Assembly (NCBI RefSeq): GCF_030409605.1
Contig: NZ_JAUFQG010000006.1
Location: 1,054,001-1,118,000, forward strand
Length of the DNA stretch: 64,000 bases
Source: Simiduia curdlanivorans
GTDB lineage: Bacteria > Pseudomonadota > Gammaproteobacteria > Pseudomonadales > Cellvibrionaceae
Reading direction: 5' to 3'
A program made the translations under genes and the position numbers. The notes beneath the pieces were generated by a model. It worked only from the letters and a program-made list of their open reading frames with translations. It was not told where the DNA came from and did not search any database. Of the stretch, positions 8,278 through 17,401 are shown one piece after another (the first letter of the stretch is position 1; each line of letters starts with the position of its first letter).

Positions 8278-9002
8278 TAACACAATCCACCATTAACAGA
8301 AATAACTTGGCGGGTTATGTAGCCCGCATCTTCAGACATCAAAAACGCCACCGCTGCCGCCACTTCTTGCACCTGGCCCAAGCGTTGCGCGGGTATCATT
8401 TTTAAGGCGTGTTCGGCCAGTTCATCGCTAACCATTTCGGTTTCAATTAACCCAGGCGCGACGCAATTCACCGTTATTTTTCGCTTCGCTAATTCTAAGG
8501 CCAAGGCTTTTGTTGCGCCGATCAAACCCGCCTTTGCGGCCGAATAATTCACCTGACCGCGATTGCCCATCACACCAGATACCGATGACATAACCACAAT
8601 GCGGCCGGGTTTACGCCGGCGCACAAGAGGCATAGATAAGGGCTGCAGAACGTTGTAGAAGCCGTCTAGGTTGGTGTGAATCACGCTGTCCCAGTCGTCA
8701 TCAGTCATCGCCGGGAAAGCGGTATCGCGGGTTATGCCCGCATTGCACACCACGCCGTAATAAGTGCCGTGCTGCTCGATATCCGCGAGTAATGCCGCGC
8801 GGGTCTGCTCGCGCTCGGCGATATCGAATTGAACAATACGCGCTTTGCGCCCCAGCGCTTCAACTTTCTGTTGCACCTGCTGCGCCGCGTCTAGGCCGGA
8901 TCGACAATGCAAGACGATGTCGAACCCATCTTTCGCCAAGCGCTCGGCGATGGCGGCGCCAATGCCGCGGCTAGAGCCTGTGACTAAAATTGTATCTGTC
9001 AT
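8277..9002 (-). CDS. apeQ: 3-ketoacyl-ACP reductase (FabG-like, ApeQ)
   Basis: A 241-residue short-chain dehydrogenase that reduces the beta-keto group of the growing chain with NADPH. The nucleotide motif TGSSRGIGAA, the NAG motif (CNAGITRDTAF), the catalytic Ser in VMSSVSGVMGNRG and the YSAAKAG pair (Tyr/Lys) are all present. The ending GGLC aligns with the usual FabG C-terminus. It is coupled to the following ketosynthase by a TAATG overlap. Confidence 0.92.
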   Translation of the reverse strand: MTDTILVTGSSRGIGAAIAERLAKDGFDIVLHCRSGLDAAQQVQQKVEALGRKARIVQFDIAEREQTRAALLADIEQHGTYYGVVCNAGITRDTAFPAMTDDDWDSVIHTNLDGFYNVLQPLSMPLVRRRKPGRIVVMSSVSGVMGNRGQVNYSAAKAGLIGATKALALELAKRKITVNCVAPGLIETEMVSDELAEHALKMIPAQRLGQVQEVAAAVAFLMSEDAGYITRQVISVNGGLC

Positions 9003-9030
9003 TTTTCCTCACTAGGAAGCCCTGTTGGGT

Positions 9031-9537
9031 TTAGGCTTGCGCTAAAAATTCTTCCGGGTTCGCGGGTTGAAACACGTTGAGATTGGCGTTCACCGCGACA
9101 TTTTCACCTTTAATCGTGCATTCAAACACGCTCAAGCCATTATCGCCGCTGACCACTCGCTCAACCCGAACCCAGAGGCTGCTATCGACGGCAAAAAAAT
9201 CCACATTGGATAGAAATTTTCGCGTGCCAACTAGAAAACCTAGGCTCACTTGCCCGCCCTGGGACAAGGCCTGGAAACCGGCAAAGGCGGCGATCGCCTG
9301 CGCCATATATTCAATACCCACTAACGCCGGCACACCCTCGGCTTCGAGAAACAGACTCTGGCTGTGCACACTGACCTTGGCCATCAAGGCATTTTCCGAG
9401 ACTGAAATCACCTCGTCTAATAAGCTCATAGGTAAGTCATGGGGCACTAAGTCGATAATCGGCCAAGCGGATGCTGTGCCTGCCACCGACGCTATAAAAG
9501 CCTGTAGATCAGTACTGAATGATTTACTTTCCACCAT
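9031..9537 (-). CDS. apeP: Hotdog 3-hydroxyacyl-ACP dehydratase subunit (ApeP-like)
   Basis: A 168-residue FabZ-like hotdog protein. VPHDLPMSLLDEVI matches the FabZ opening (LPHRxPFLLVDRV), and GIEYMAQAIAAF matches the active-site helix with the catalytic Glu conserved (E76). The GHFPxxPxxPG loop that carries the FabZ catalytic His is shortened and absent. The other dehydratase of the cluster (19137-19514) has the opposite pattern. This fits a heterodimeric ApeI:ApeP enzyme that dehydrates beta-hydroxyacyl-ACP to extend the conjugated chain. Confidence 0.82.
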   Translation of the reverse strand: MVESKSFSTDLQAFIASVAGTASAWPIIDLVPHDLPMSLLDEVISVSENALMAKVSVHSQSLFLEAEGVPALVGIEYMAQAIAAFAGFQALSQGGQVSLGFLVGTRKFLSNVDFFAVDSSLWVRVERVVSGDNGLSVFECTIKGENVAVNANLNVFQPANPEEFLAQA

Positions 9538-9541
9538 CGAT

Positions 9542-9597
9542 GAGTGCCTTACGTCTAGTGCTTTGCATTGAGTGCCTTGGCTTTAGTGCCTTGAATT
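9542..9597. repeat. Four tandem 14-bp repeats in the apeO-apeP spacer
   Basis: GAGTGCCTTACGTC, TAGTGCTTTGCATT, GAGTGCCTTGGCTT and TAGTGCCTTGAATT are four imperfect 14-bp units (twice 7). They fill the 72-bp gap between the ketosynthase stop and the dehydratase start, the largest gap inside the APE operon. Confidence 0.7.
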
Positions 9598-9609
9598 TGG
9601 TGCATCGCG

Positions 9610-10764
9610 TCAATCAATCTTCGAAACAATTAACGCGATGTTGTTGCCGCCAAACGCAAAAGACGTGCTCAAGGCGTGGCGCGCGTGACTGTCATTCTGG
9701 CTAGTGCTGGATACCAGGTTCAAGGGCGCCAAGTCAGCATCGACACAGCCATCCCATAAATGCAGCGGCAGTTTAGCGTCGGTTAGCGCCAGTGCGCAAA
9801 GACCAGCCTCTAAGGCCCCAGCCGCACCCAGGGTGTGGCCCATATAGGGCTTGGTTGAACTACAGGGCACCTTATCGAGCAAGCGCAGAATCACAGCGGC
9901 TTCCATTTTATCATTGAGCGCCGTCGCGGTGCCATGCAGGTTGACATAACCAATGGCCGAGGGCGCCAACGCCGCATCATCCAAGGCCGCGCGAATGGCG
10001 ACTTCGGCACCGGCACCGGTGGGTTCTGGCGCGGAAATATGGTGGGCATCGGAACTTTCGCCCGCACCGGTAATAGCCAATTTGGCCGGTTGGTTAGAGA
10101 GTAAAAATAGCGCCGCGCCCTCGCCAATATTAATACCGCAGCGGTTTACGCTCATGGGCTGACAAATATCCGTAGAGACGGCATCGAGCGCCGCAAAACC
10201 ATTGACCGTTAAACCACACAGGGCATCGGCACCACCGGCAATCACCCAATCGACCAAGCCCGATTGCAATAACCGCCGGCCAGTCGCCAGCGCTTTCGCA
10301 CCCGAGGTACAGGCCGTGGATAAGGTATAGGCCGGGCCCGTGACGCCGAGCTGATCGGCCAAAAAAGCCGCCGGCGCCGCAATCTGTTGGCGCGGATAAT
10401 CTAAGGGCAGTTCGCTCTCGGGTTGAAAACTCGCTTCACTTTCACGAATACCCGAGGTGGAGGTACCAAGCACGATGGCGACCCGGGCCGGATCAATATC
10501 TAGGCGGGACCAGATTGGCAATAATTGCAGCCAGGCAGACCAGAGCAATTGGTTGTTGCGGCTGCGCTGGCTTGGTTCGGCAAAATCCACATTGGGCAGC
10601 TCGGCGGTGACCAAACCTAAGGCCAATTCGCGCCCAGGACTAAACTGGTCGGTCTTGGTGAGCGGACTTTCCTTACTTTCCCACAGCACCTGTCGATGCG
10701 CGGCAAGGCCAATACCGGTGGCGGAGGTCAAACCAAAACCATGAATATAAACAGGGGCGGTCAT
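9610..10764 (-). CDS. apeO: Aryl polyene ketosynthase (ApeO-like)
   Basis: A 384-residue beta-ketoacyl-ACP synthase with C152 in STACTSGAKAL, H277 in NLHGTATA and H310 in YMGHTLGAAG. It is shorter than FabF (about 410). In described APE clusters ApeO pairs with the Cys-less chain-length factor ApeC, which is encoded here at the start of the operon. The ATG overlaps the upstream lipoprotein stop by 4 bp (ATGA). Confidence 0.87.
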   Translation of the reverse strand: MTAPVYIHGFGLTSATGIGLAAHRQVLWESKESPLTKTDQFSPGRELALGLVTAELPNVDFAEPSQRSRNNQLLWSAWLQLLPIWSRLDIDPARVAIVLGTSTSGIRESEASFQPESELPLDYPRQQIAAPAAFLADQLGVTGPAYTLSTACTSGAKALATGRRLLQSGLVDWVIAGGADALCGLTVNGFAALDAVSTDICQPMSVNRCGINIGEGAALFLLSNQPAKLAITGAGESSDAHHISAPEPTGAGAEVAIRAALDDAALAPSAIGYVNLHGTATALNDKMEAAVILRLLDKVPCSSTKPYMGHTLGAAGALEAGLCALALTDAKLPLHLWDGCVDADLAPLNLVSSTSQNDSHARHALSTSFAFGGNNIALIVSKID

Positions 10765-11435
10765 TGCGCAATTTCCTCGCTCGGTAGCTCGGCGCCATCC
10801 ACATGAGGACGGGGTTGCCCTAGCACTTGGGCAGTATTGAGCGCCTGCACATTTAAGGTGGTCACGGTTAAGCTTGGCTGTTTATCGGCCACAATACGCA
10901 CCGAGGCAAAGGCATCATCCGTATCAAACTCATAGCGTGCGAGCAGGCGATTGGCGCGGCGCACTAGCCGCTGTCGGGCGGCACCCTTGTCCGCGCCAAT
11001 TGCGCTCGCGACCACATCGAGCTGCAGCTTATTTTTTGTTAGCAACGCCGTAACTTCGGCTTCAGGCCAATAGGCCATCTGAATATGTTGCAGTAATTGT
11101 TTCAAATCTAATGACTCCAACTCGGCCACAAACGTCTGCTGGCTAAATTCATCGTGATCCAATTGAGCGCGAAACAAGAGCTGCCCTGTCGCCGTCATAC
11201 CCAACACTTGGAACAAGCCATCTTGTTGGCTCCACACCACCATTAATTGATGCGTCTTACCTTGCCAAGCGATATCCACTTGCTGGGTGACTTGCACCTG
11301 TTGGCCAAGCGCGCTCGGTTCCGCCAAATCTATAGCAGCCATATCTGGCCCTTTAAATTGAGCACAGGCGACAAGCCCGCTAAACCAGAGCGCGAAAAAT
11401 GCGCGGTAGAAATGACTCACTGCTTGACTCGACAT
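10761..11435 (-). CDS. apeN: DUF3261-type lipoprotein of the APE cluster (ApeN-like)
   Basis: A 224-residue predicted lipoprotein. The signal segment FFALWFSGLVAC ends in a lipobox Cys near residue 24, and the body (QVDIAWQGKTHQLMVVW, FRAQLDHDEFSQQTF) resembles the DUF3261 proteins found in APE clusters. It is thought to act in the envelope with the LolA-like and MMPL proteins to place the polyene lipid, but its role is unproven. It overlaps the upstream methyltransferase by 19 bp. Confidence 0.68.
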   Translation of the reverse strand: MSSQAVSHFYRAFFALWFSGLVACAQFKGPDMAAIDLAEPSALGQQVQVTQQVDIAWQGKTHQLMVVWSQQDGLFQVLGMTATGQLLFRAQLDHDEFSQQTFVAELESLDLKQLLQHIQMAYWPEAEVTALLTKNKLQLDVVASAIGADKGAARQRLVRRANRLLARYEFDTDDAFASVRIVADKQPSLTVTTLNVQALNTAQVLGQPRPHVDGAELPSEEIAQ

Positions 11436-12508
11436 TCCAGCAAGGTATGACTCACACCTACGCCGTCGGTTTGATCAACAATTTCTAACCCGGCCGCGTC
11501 AATGCATTTGCTGAAAACCTCGGAGTGATACATTTGGCTATTGCCGTTTGCCAAACAGGTAAAATACAGGGAGGTTTGCTGCAAACAAAATGCGGCTGCT
11601 TCGTACTCTTGGCGGTCCCAAAAGGTTTCCATAATAAATATGCGCGTGTGCTCGCCCGCCGCCGCTGCAACTTTCTTTAATATGCTGATAATTTCGGCGT
11701 CGGAAAAGCAATCGAGAAACTGACTCATCCACACCACATCAAAGCCGTTCGGAAACGTCGTCTCTGCGGCTAACACATTCACCGGGTAGAAGCTCACACG
11801 GCTAGCACCAGGGTGGGTCTTCATTTCAGCGCCGGCCAGTGCAATCTGTTGCGGTAAATCGGCCAAGGTCACTTGCACTTTTTCATCGTGTTCGACGCAG
11901 GCGCGCGCCCACTTACCGGTATTGCCGCCCACATCGAGCAAGCGAGCAACCGGCTTGGCAAATACTTTTTTCATCACCAAGCCAAAAGAACCATCGGAGT
12001 AGTAGTGATCAAACGCCAGCCAGCTATCGCGCACCTGCTGCGGCAGCGAACTCAAACCTTCGTATATAGTGGCCCAATTTCCAAGCTCCTTAAGGCCGGC
12101 TGGGGTGCCGGTTTCAATGGCTTCATCCAAATGAAAAAAACCTTGATAGTTAACGTCGTGGTTAAAATCAAAGTTGGCAATGGTCATTGCATCGCGCATG
12201 ACAAAAATGCCGGTTTTGGTTAGACGGTATTGGCCTTCATTGAGCGTGCAAAGGCCGATGCCCAAAGAGGCTTCCATTAACACCCGAACACCGTAGGCGC
12301 TGATGCTCGCTTGCGCTTGCAAGCTCGCTAAATCAATACCGGCTTTACCGGCCTTAGACACCAGGGCCAACAAGCCAAACTTGCGCAAGCAGCGCGCCGA
12401 CTGAAAGGCTAAGGCACCAAAGGCCAACTTTTGCGCTTCGTAGCGCGCCTCTAAAGCGGTTAAATTATCTTCTGTAAAAAAAGGCGTGCTAGCCGTATCA
12501 GCAGCCAT
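11417..12508 (-). CDS. SAM-dependent O-methyltransferase (acetylserotonin-type)
   Basis: A 363-residue two-domain methyltransferase. An N-terminal winged-helix dimerisation region (residues ~20-110) is followed by a Rossmann domain with the SAM motif LLDVGGNTGKWA and the acidic strand VTLADLPQQ. VVWMSQFLDCFSDAEI matches the family motif that usually has a His acting as base; here the position reads Q-F-L-D-C. In the aryl polyene pathway it could methylate the phenol of the aryl head; ring methylation is an alternative. It lies between the exporter and lipoprotein genes, spaced 2 bp from the former, so it belongs to the operon. Confidence 0.8.
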   Translation of the reverse strand: MAADTASTPFFTEDNLTALEARYEAQKLAFGALAFQSARCLRKFGLLALVSKAGKAGIDLASLQAQASISAYGVRVLMEASLGIGLCTLNEGQYRLTKTGIFVMRDAMTIANFDFNHDVNYQGFFHLDEAIETGTPAGLKELGNWATIYEGLSSLPQQVRDSWLAFDHYYSDGSFGLVMKKVFAKPVARLLDVGGNTGKWARACVEHDEKVQVTLADLPQQIALAGAEMKTHPGASRVSFYPVNVLAAETTFPNGFDVVWMSQFLDCFSDAEIISILKKVAAAAGEHTRIFIMETFWDRQEYEAAAFCLQQTSLYFTCLANGNSQMYHSEVFSKCIDAAGLEIVDQTDGVGVSHTLLECRVKQ

Positions 12509-12510
12509 GA

Positions 12511-14787
12511 TTAATTCCTCAATGGTGAATCAGATGAAGTTGCCATAATTGGCACGAGTAACCAAACCAGTAGCAAACCCAAGGCTGCCACGGTTCCAAA
12601 ACTTTTCAGTACCGGCGTGGTGCAAGCGGCCAATAAACCAAAGGCCAGCAAGCTGGTTAGCACCGATACCGTAGCGCCGCGCCAAGCCACTTGCGCATTT
12701 CTCGCAAGTGACAGTATTAAGCTGTTGTCAAAACCTACGCCCAGCACCAACAAGACCGCTAGACAGTGAAATAAATTGACGCCGCCGGCACAGAGGCTGA
12801 CCAACCAGAGCGCTAAACTGGCGGCTATGACCGGCGCATAAAATAACGATGGCTGAATTTTTTTACTAAAAAGTAATGTCGCGATGCACAGCAGACTCAA
12901 GGCAAGCACCAACAAACGCAAGAGCTGTACCCGGTGCGATGCCAACATACCGGTCAGCTCCCGCACCCGATCCACGTAAACCCAGCTGTTACCTGTCAAA
13001 ACATCGAGCTGGTGTTGCTGCAATGGCTGACCAATATAAACAATGGCCAGAGGTGTTGGTTGCAAGCGCACAAAATGCTGCAATTCAGCCCCGAGTGGCG
13101 TGGCTACTAATGCAGTCAAATCCATTGCAGCTGCGGCAGCGCTAAACTGCGCTCGCGCTTGCGCCGTTAATGCCTCGGCACCTAGGTCCGAATACCACTG
13201 ATGTAATTGATCAGATTGTTGATAGAGGCCTTCGAGCAATTGTCGATCGCGCTGCTGTTGCTCGAGGGCCGGCAGCCAGTGCTGATAGCTGCTGTTTCCA
13301 ATCGCCAAATCGCTCAGGCGCTGCAGCAGTGCAGTAACGTGCATGTTGAGTTGCTCAGCATCGTTGCCGGTCACGACAAAATAGCGACCCGGCTGTGGCC
13401 CCTCTAGTAAGCGGCTTACCTGTTGTTCTTGCTGTATCAATTCAGGCGGCGAAGTCTGCAATTGACCAACACCGTCATCACCGGGCAAAAACAACAGCGA
13501 CACCACGGCGGCAAAAAATACCGCGGCCTTCAACCGATTGGACCAGTGAACGGCACGAGAAAAATGCAGCCAAGCATCGGCGCAGACATAGAGCGGTAAA
13601 ATACCGCGCGAAGCTACCGTTGGTTTTGTTTGTTGCGGAAACCAGAGCCATACGCTAACCCAACAGGCAATTAGGCCAACGCAGCTAAACAAGGCCATTT
13701 GCCTGAGCCCTGGAAACGGCATAAGACCCTGTAATCCGTAAGCTAAAACACTGGTTAATAGGCCTAGTAATAACGGTTGTTTCAAACTCGCCAAAGGCTC
13801 GCCATGATTCAACGCCATGCGCGCGTGAACGGCATAATCGATGCCCACACCAATCAACGAGGCACCAAAAGCCAAGGTGATTAGATGTACGCGATCAAAT
13901 GCCCATAAACTCGCCGCAAAGGCGACTAACAAGCCGGCACCGAGCGGTAACAACATCGGCAACAGATTCAAACCAAAGGCCAACAATAACACCAACAGCA
14001 CGCCCATCAACGAGCCAGCGCCAATCACAGTCACTTCTTTACGCGCTTGTGCCGCACCATGGGCCGCATGAAAAATAAGCCCGGAACTCAACAGCGACGC
14101 CCCACTCGGCAAAGCGCTGCGCAAGCTGGCAAGTTGACTGGGTAAGTTGGTATCAGCCGCTACAACAAACGCCTCTTGTGCCAGCTCATAGCGCAGCAAC
14201 CGATAATAGACTGCGGTGTCGGCATCAAATAGCGTGGGCCAACCATCTTGCAATTTTACCGATTGATTGAGCGCCAAACTTTCCGTGTAGTTTTGAAATA
14301 AAAACAGTGGATCTGCCACGGGATCATATAAAGCCGCGCCTAGCGGTGAATAGAGACGTTGCCTTGCCTGAGTAAACAGCTGTTCCGGATTGTTGTTCAG
14401 TAACTGGCGATCTGACTCGGCTAGTAAAAAATAGCGATAGGGCCAATAACTTTCGTTCAACATCTGAAATTGCGCGGCGGTCTCGATGAACCGCCAGGTC
14501 GGCGACACTAATGTTTGCTTAACCTGCTCGGCAAGTTGCACACTTTTTTGTCGATCGCTATGGCCAACCAATAGCAACCACTGCTTATCGGCAACACGGC
14601 TTAAGTGACTCTGCGCCTGGGCGCGAGCTTCGGCCATCGCACCCTGCTGCTGTTCCGGCAATAGGCTAAGTAAACTGCTATCGAAATTGTAGTGCGGTAA
14701 GCGCAGCAAAAGGTACATCAAACAGCCGCTCAAAAAAGCTAGCCAAAGCCCGCCCGCTACTAGTCGACTGGATGGTTGAAATAACAC
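12511..14787 (-). CDS. apeM: MMPL/RND-family lipid exporter (ApeM-like)
   Basis: A 758-residue inner-membrane exporter with the RND/MMPL plan: TM1, a periplasmic loop (residues ~40-240), about five TM segments, a second loop (~440-610) and a further set of TM segments. LIGVGIDYAVHARMAL and VLGVGFDNSLILSLARN are the paired GxxxD TM4/TM10 motifs, with the proton-relay Asp in each. The GTG start at 14787 lies 1 bp after the LolA-like stop. It probably moves the polyene lipid across or out of the inner membrane. Confidence 0.87.
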   Translation of the reverse strand: MLFQPSSRLVAGGLWLAFLSGCLMYLLLRLPHYNFDSSLLSLLPEQQQGAMAEARAQAQSHLSRVADKQWLLLVGHSDRQKSVQLAEQVKQTLVSPTWRFIETAAQFQMLNESYWPYRYFLLAESDRQLLNNNPEQLFTQARQRLYSPLGAALYDPVADPLFLFQNYTESLALNQSVKLQDGWPTLFDADTAVYYRLLRYELAQEAFVVAADTNLPSQLASLRSALPSGASLLSSGLIFHAAHGAAQARKEVTVIGAGSLMGVLLVLLLAFGLNLLPMLLPLGAGLLVAFAASLWAFDRVHLITLAFGASLIGVGIDYAVHARMALNHGEPLASLKQPLLLGLLTSVLAYGLQGLMPFPGLRQMALFSCVGLIACWVSVWLWFPQQTKPTVASRGILPLYVCADAWLHFSRAVHWSNRLKAAVFFAAVVSLLFLPGDDGVGQLQTSPPELIQQEQQVSRLLEGPQPGRYFVVTGNDAEQLNMHVTALLQRLSDLAIGNSSYQHWLPALEQQQRDRQLLEGLYQQSDQLHQWYSDLGAEALTAQARAQFSAAAAAMDLTALVATPLGAELQHFVRLQPTPLAIVYIGQPLQQHQLDVLTGNSWVYVDRVRELTGMLASHRVQLLRLLVLALSLLCIATLLFSKKIQPSLFYAPVIAASLALWLVSLCAGGVNLFHCLAVLLVLGVGFDNSLILSLARNAQVAWRGATVSVLTSLLAFGLLAACTTPVLKSFGTVAALGLLLVWLLVPIMATSSDSPLRN

Positions 14788-14788
14788 G

Positions 14789-15361
14789 CTATGGCTCGCC
14801 TTGCACTAATGAAGACAGGCTCAAAGCTGTGACTGTACCTGAGACTTCATGCAGGGCAATGCGGGTCACTCGCTCGCAACCAGCTACGTGTAATTGCTCT
14901 ACCACACGGCTTAACAGCGCGTCTTTCGATACAACCACTAAAGACCAACACCCACCCTCGCCTTGCTCAAAAGTTTGCACCTGAAAGGCCTGATCTAAGC
15001 TACTCCATTGCCCCGCCATCATGGCCAACATCAACTGACTAATAGTGGCAACCACAGGTTGTTGCTGCGCCGTCATCTGCCAGATTTGTTCGCCCTTTTG
15101 CCACTGGCTTATACCCTGCGATGAAAAGTGCAGCTCACTCTGCATCGGCGCTTGGGTGAGCCAACGCAATTGATTATCTTGCACATAGAAGGTGCCGGAT
15201 GAGTGCAGTGGCAAGGGCAAGCCGACAATGGTTTTATGCTGCTCAAATCGCCCTTCTAACCACGCTGCACCTAGCGCTGGCGCGACCTCGGAGAAGCGCA
15301 TTTCGGCCCACACAGGGGTGCCGGCACAACACATCAGGAGCACAGCAATAAAGCGTATCAC
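14789..15361 (-). CDS. apeL: LolA-like outer-membrane carrier protein (ApeL-like)
   Basis: A 190-residue periplasmic protein with the signal peptide MIRFIAVLLMCCAGTPVWA. GRFEQHKTIVGLPLPLHSSGTFYV resembles the LolA opening (F-Q-K then P-L-x-S-x-G). It probably chaperones the hydrophobic product through the periplasm beside the MMPL exporter. The GTG at 15361 is chosen because it overlaps the thioesterase stop by 4 bp (GTGA) and starts just before the signal peptide; a TTG seven codons upstream is also open. Confidence 0.78.
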   Translation of the reverse strand: MIRFIAVLLMCCAGTPVWAEMRFSEVAPALGAAWLEGRFEQHKTIVGLPLPLHSSGTFYVQDNQLRWLTQAPMQSELHFSSQGISQWQKGEQIWQMTAQQQPVVATISQLMLAMMAGQWSSLDQAFQVQTFEQGEGGCWSLVVVSKDALLSRVVEQLHVAGCERVTRIALHEVSGTVTALSLSSLVQGEP

Positions 15362-15831
15362 GAGCCGAGCTCTTGCAACCAAGGCGCCAGCTTTTGCTTC
15401 AAAATCGGCGGCGATGCCAGCGCCATCAGACCCGATTCTATGGCCACGGCCACTTGCACTGTAGAGCCGTAGGTAGTGCGTTTCCCCGCGCTATTGCGCG
15501 CCACGTATTTAATGCTCAAACGATTTTCCCACTCGACAATAGCCGCCGAAATCGTAAGTGTTTCACCGAAGGCTATAGGCGCAGGGTAGCGAATATGTAA
15601 ATCGACAATGGGCCAAGCGTAACCAGAATCGCGCATCTCTGGGTAGTTGTAGGCAATCTTGTCAAATAACGCGCAGCGCGCAATTTCAAAATATTTTGTG
15701 TAATGGCCATGCCAAGCCACGGCCATTAAATCCACGTCGTGAAACGGAATTTTCACCTCGGCACTGGCCTCGACAATAACCTGACTACCTAACTTATTCA
15801 TGCTGTATTTGTCCAATGAATCTATTGGCAT
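15358..15831 (-). CDS. apeK: Hotdog acyl-ACP/CoA thioesterase (ApeK-like)
   Basis: A 157-residue 4-hydroxybenzoyl-CoA-thioesterase-type protein. The signature is FHDVDLMAVAWHGHYTKYFEIAR, with the active-site Asp in HDVD and the WHGHYxxYFE helix. It would release a polyene acid or clear stalled chains from ApeE/ApeF. The ATG at 15831 gives a ten-residue leader before a second Met (MNKLGSQ), which could be the true start. It lies 13 bp after the ammonia-lyase stop. Confidence 0.82.
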   Translation of the reverse strand: MPIDSLDKYSMNKLGSQVIVEASAEVKIPFHDVDLMAVAWHGHYTKYFEIARCALFDKIAYNYPEMRDSGYAWPIVDLHIRYPAPIAFGETLTISAAIVEWENRLSIKYVARNSAGKRTTYGSTVQVAVAIESGLMALASPPILKQKLAPWLQELGS

Positions 15832-15844
15832 TCGCCACCGACAA

Positions 15845-17374
15845 TTAATCGGTGTAAGTGCTAAATTTCTGTTCGCCGATGGCCCGACACATGGCGCGCA
15901 ACTCGGATTCTAAGGCGCGATCTTCCTCGACAAAGGCGCTTAACTCGCGCACCTGAGCCATGCAATCGACCAGCGCCGGCGCAAGAGTTTCACGCGCCAA
16001 CTCGCCCTGTAAGATTCGTAAATCGATACCCTGCACCATCGCCAACAGCGTTGCTGCCGTGACCTGCTCGGTGAGTTCGAGCACGCGGATACAGTCGCGC
16101 GCGGAAATCGTGCCCATGCTGACTTTATCTTGATTGTGGCATTCGGTAGAGCGGGAAAAAACGCTTGCCGGCATGGTTAACTTCAAAGCTTCGGCGGTCC
16201 AGGCACTGGCGCCAATTTGCACGGCTTTAAAACCGTGGTTAATCGGGCGCCGCTCCGCGCTCGCGCCGGATAAATTGGCTGGTAAACCGTGATTAAATTT
16301 GGTGTCTACCACCATGGCCAATTGCCTATCTAAAAGATCCGCTAAATTAGCCACGGCATTTTTCAAACTGTCCATGGCAAAGGCGATATGGCCGCCGTAA
16401 AAATGCCCGCCGTGCAACACGTGCTCGCCCACGCCATCGATAATCGGGTTGTCATTGGCCGAATTGATTTCATTTTCAATGTACTGGCGCAAAAAGGGCA
16501 AGGCATCTTGCAACACACCAATAACATGCGGCGCACAGCGCAACGAGTAACGATCTTGCAAGCGCTGTGGGTTTCTCGGTGGCTCGCCCGCGTGCAAGTC
16601 GTCGCGCAACCAAGCGGCAATTTGCTGTTGACCCGGGTGCGGCTTCACACTAAATAAAATTTCATCGAAATGATGTGCATTGCCCTTACTGGCCAAGGTC
16701 GCCAAGGCGGTAATACGGGTGGATAACTTGGCGAGATAACGCGCCCGGTCAAAGGCCAAACAGGCGATTGCCGTCATCACGGCGGTGCCATTCATTAACG
16801 CCAAACCTTCTTTCGGCCGCAGTTTTAACGGCGTGATATTGAGCTCGGCATAAACGGATTCGGTTGCGCGGCGCTCGCCCTGATAGAAAACTTCGCGCTC
16901 GCCACACAATACCGCGGCCACGTAGGACAGCGGGGTTAAATCGCCACTGGCGCCTACCGAGCCCTCGCGTGGAATCACTGGCAAGATATCTTTTTCGAGC
17001 AATAACACCATGCGCTGTAACAGCGCCAAGCTGACACCAGACATACCTTGGCAGAGCGACTGCAAGCGCACCGCCATCACCGCGCGCGCCATCACCGGCG
17101 ATAACACTTCGCCTAGGCCACAGCCGTGAAAGGTGTAGAGATGTGCCGGCAACTCATCGACTAAATTCATCGGGATAGACACGGTGCAAGAGTCGCCATA
17201 ACCGGTAGTTACACCGTAAATGACACCCTCCTCGCGCAACAGCCGATCCAGAAACTCGGAGCCGGAGTGGATAAGCCGCTCAAATTCTGGCGCGCTTGAC
17301 AGAGCCACAGACTCGCCCATGGCGATGGCAACGATATCCTCGATGCTGCGTGAATTATTATCAAAAACGATCAT
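15845..17374 (-). CDS. MIO-type aromatic amino acid ammonia-lyase (HAL/PAL/TAL family)
   Basis: A 509-residue lyase that eliminates ammonia from an aromatic amino acid to give an arylacrylate. The MIO cofactor forms from A142-S143-G144 in GSVGASGDLTPLSY. The catalytic Tyr is Y53 in VIYGVTTGYG, and NSANDNPI and a C-terminal QDKVSMGT segment are also present. At the substrate-selectivity position the sequence is T81-F82-H83 (YTFHGCGLG), unlike the His-Leu of Rhodobacter TAL or the Ser-His of typical HAL. It lies inside the APE operon, not in a hut operon, so a tyrosine- or phenylalanine-derived starter is more likely than histidine breakdown. Confidence 0.88.
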   Translation of the reverse strand: MIVFDNNSRSIEDIVAIAMGESVALSSAPEFERLIHSGSEFLDRLLREEGVIYGVTTGYGDSCTVSIPMNLVDELPAHLYTFHGCGLGEVLSPVMARAVMAVRLQSLCQGMSGVSLALLQRMVLLLEKDILPVIPREGSVGASGDLTPLSYVAAVLCGEREVFYQGERRATESVYAELNITPLKLRPKEGLALMNGTAVMTAIACLAFDRARYLAKLSTRITALATLASKGNAHHFDEILFSVKPHPGQQQIAAWLRDDLHAGEPPRNPQRLQDRYSLRCAPHVIGVLQDALPFLRQYIENEINSANDNPIIDGVGEHVLHGGHFYGGHIAFAMDSLKNAVANLADLLDRQLAMVVDTKFNHGLPANLSGASAERRPINHGFKAVQIGASAWTAEALKLTMPASVFSRSTECHNQDKVSMGTISARDCIRVLELTEQVTAATLLAMVQGIDLRILQGELARETLAPALVDCMAQVRELSAFVEEDRALESELRAMCRAIGEQKFSTYTD

Positions 17375-17401
17375 GCTATACCTAATAACTGTTGTGCTAA
17401 A

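Noticed and set aside
15845..17374. Histidine degradation (hutH) reading of the ammonia-lyase
   Set aside because: No hutU, hutI or hutG genes nearby, the lyase lies inside the APE operon, and the selectivity residues are not those of typical HAL.
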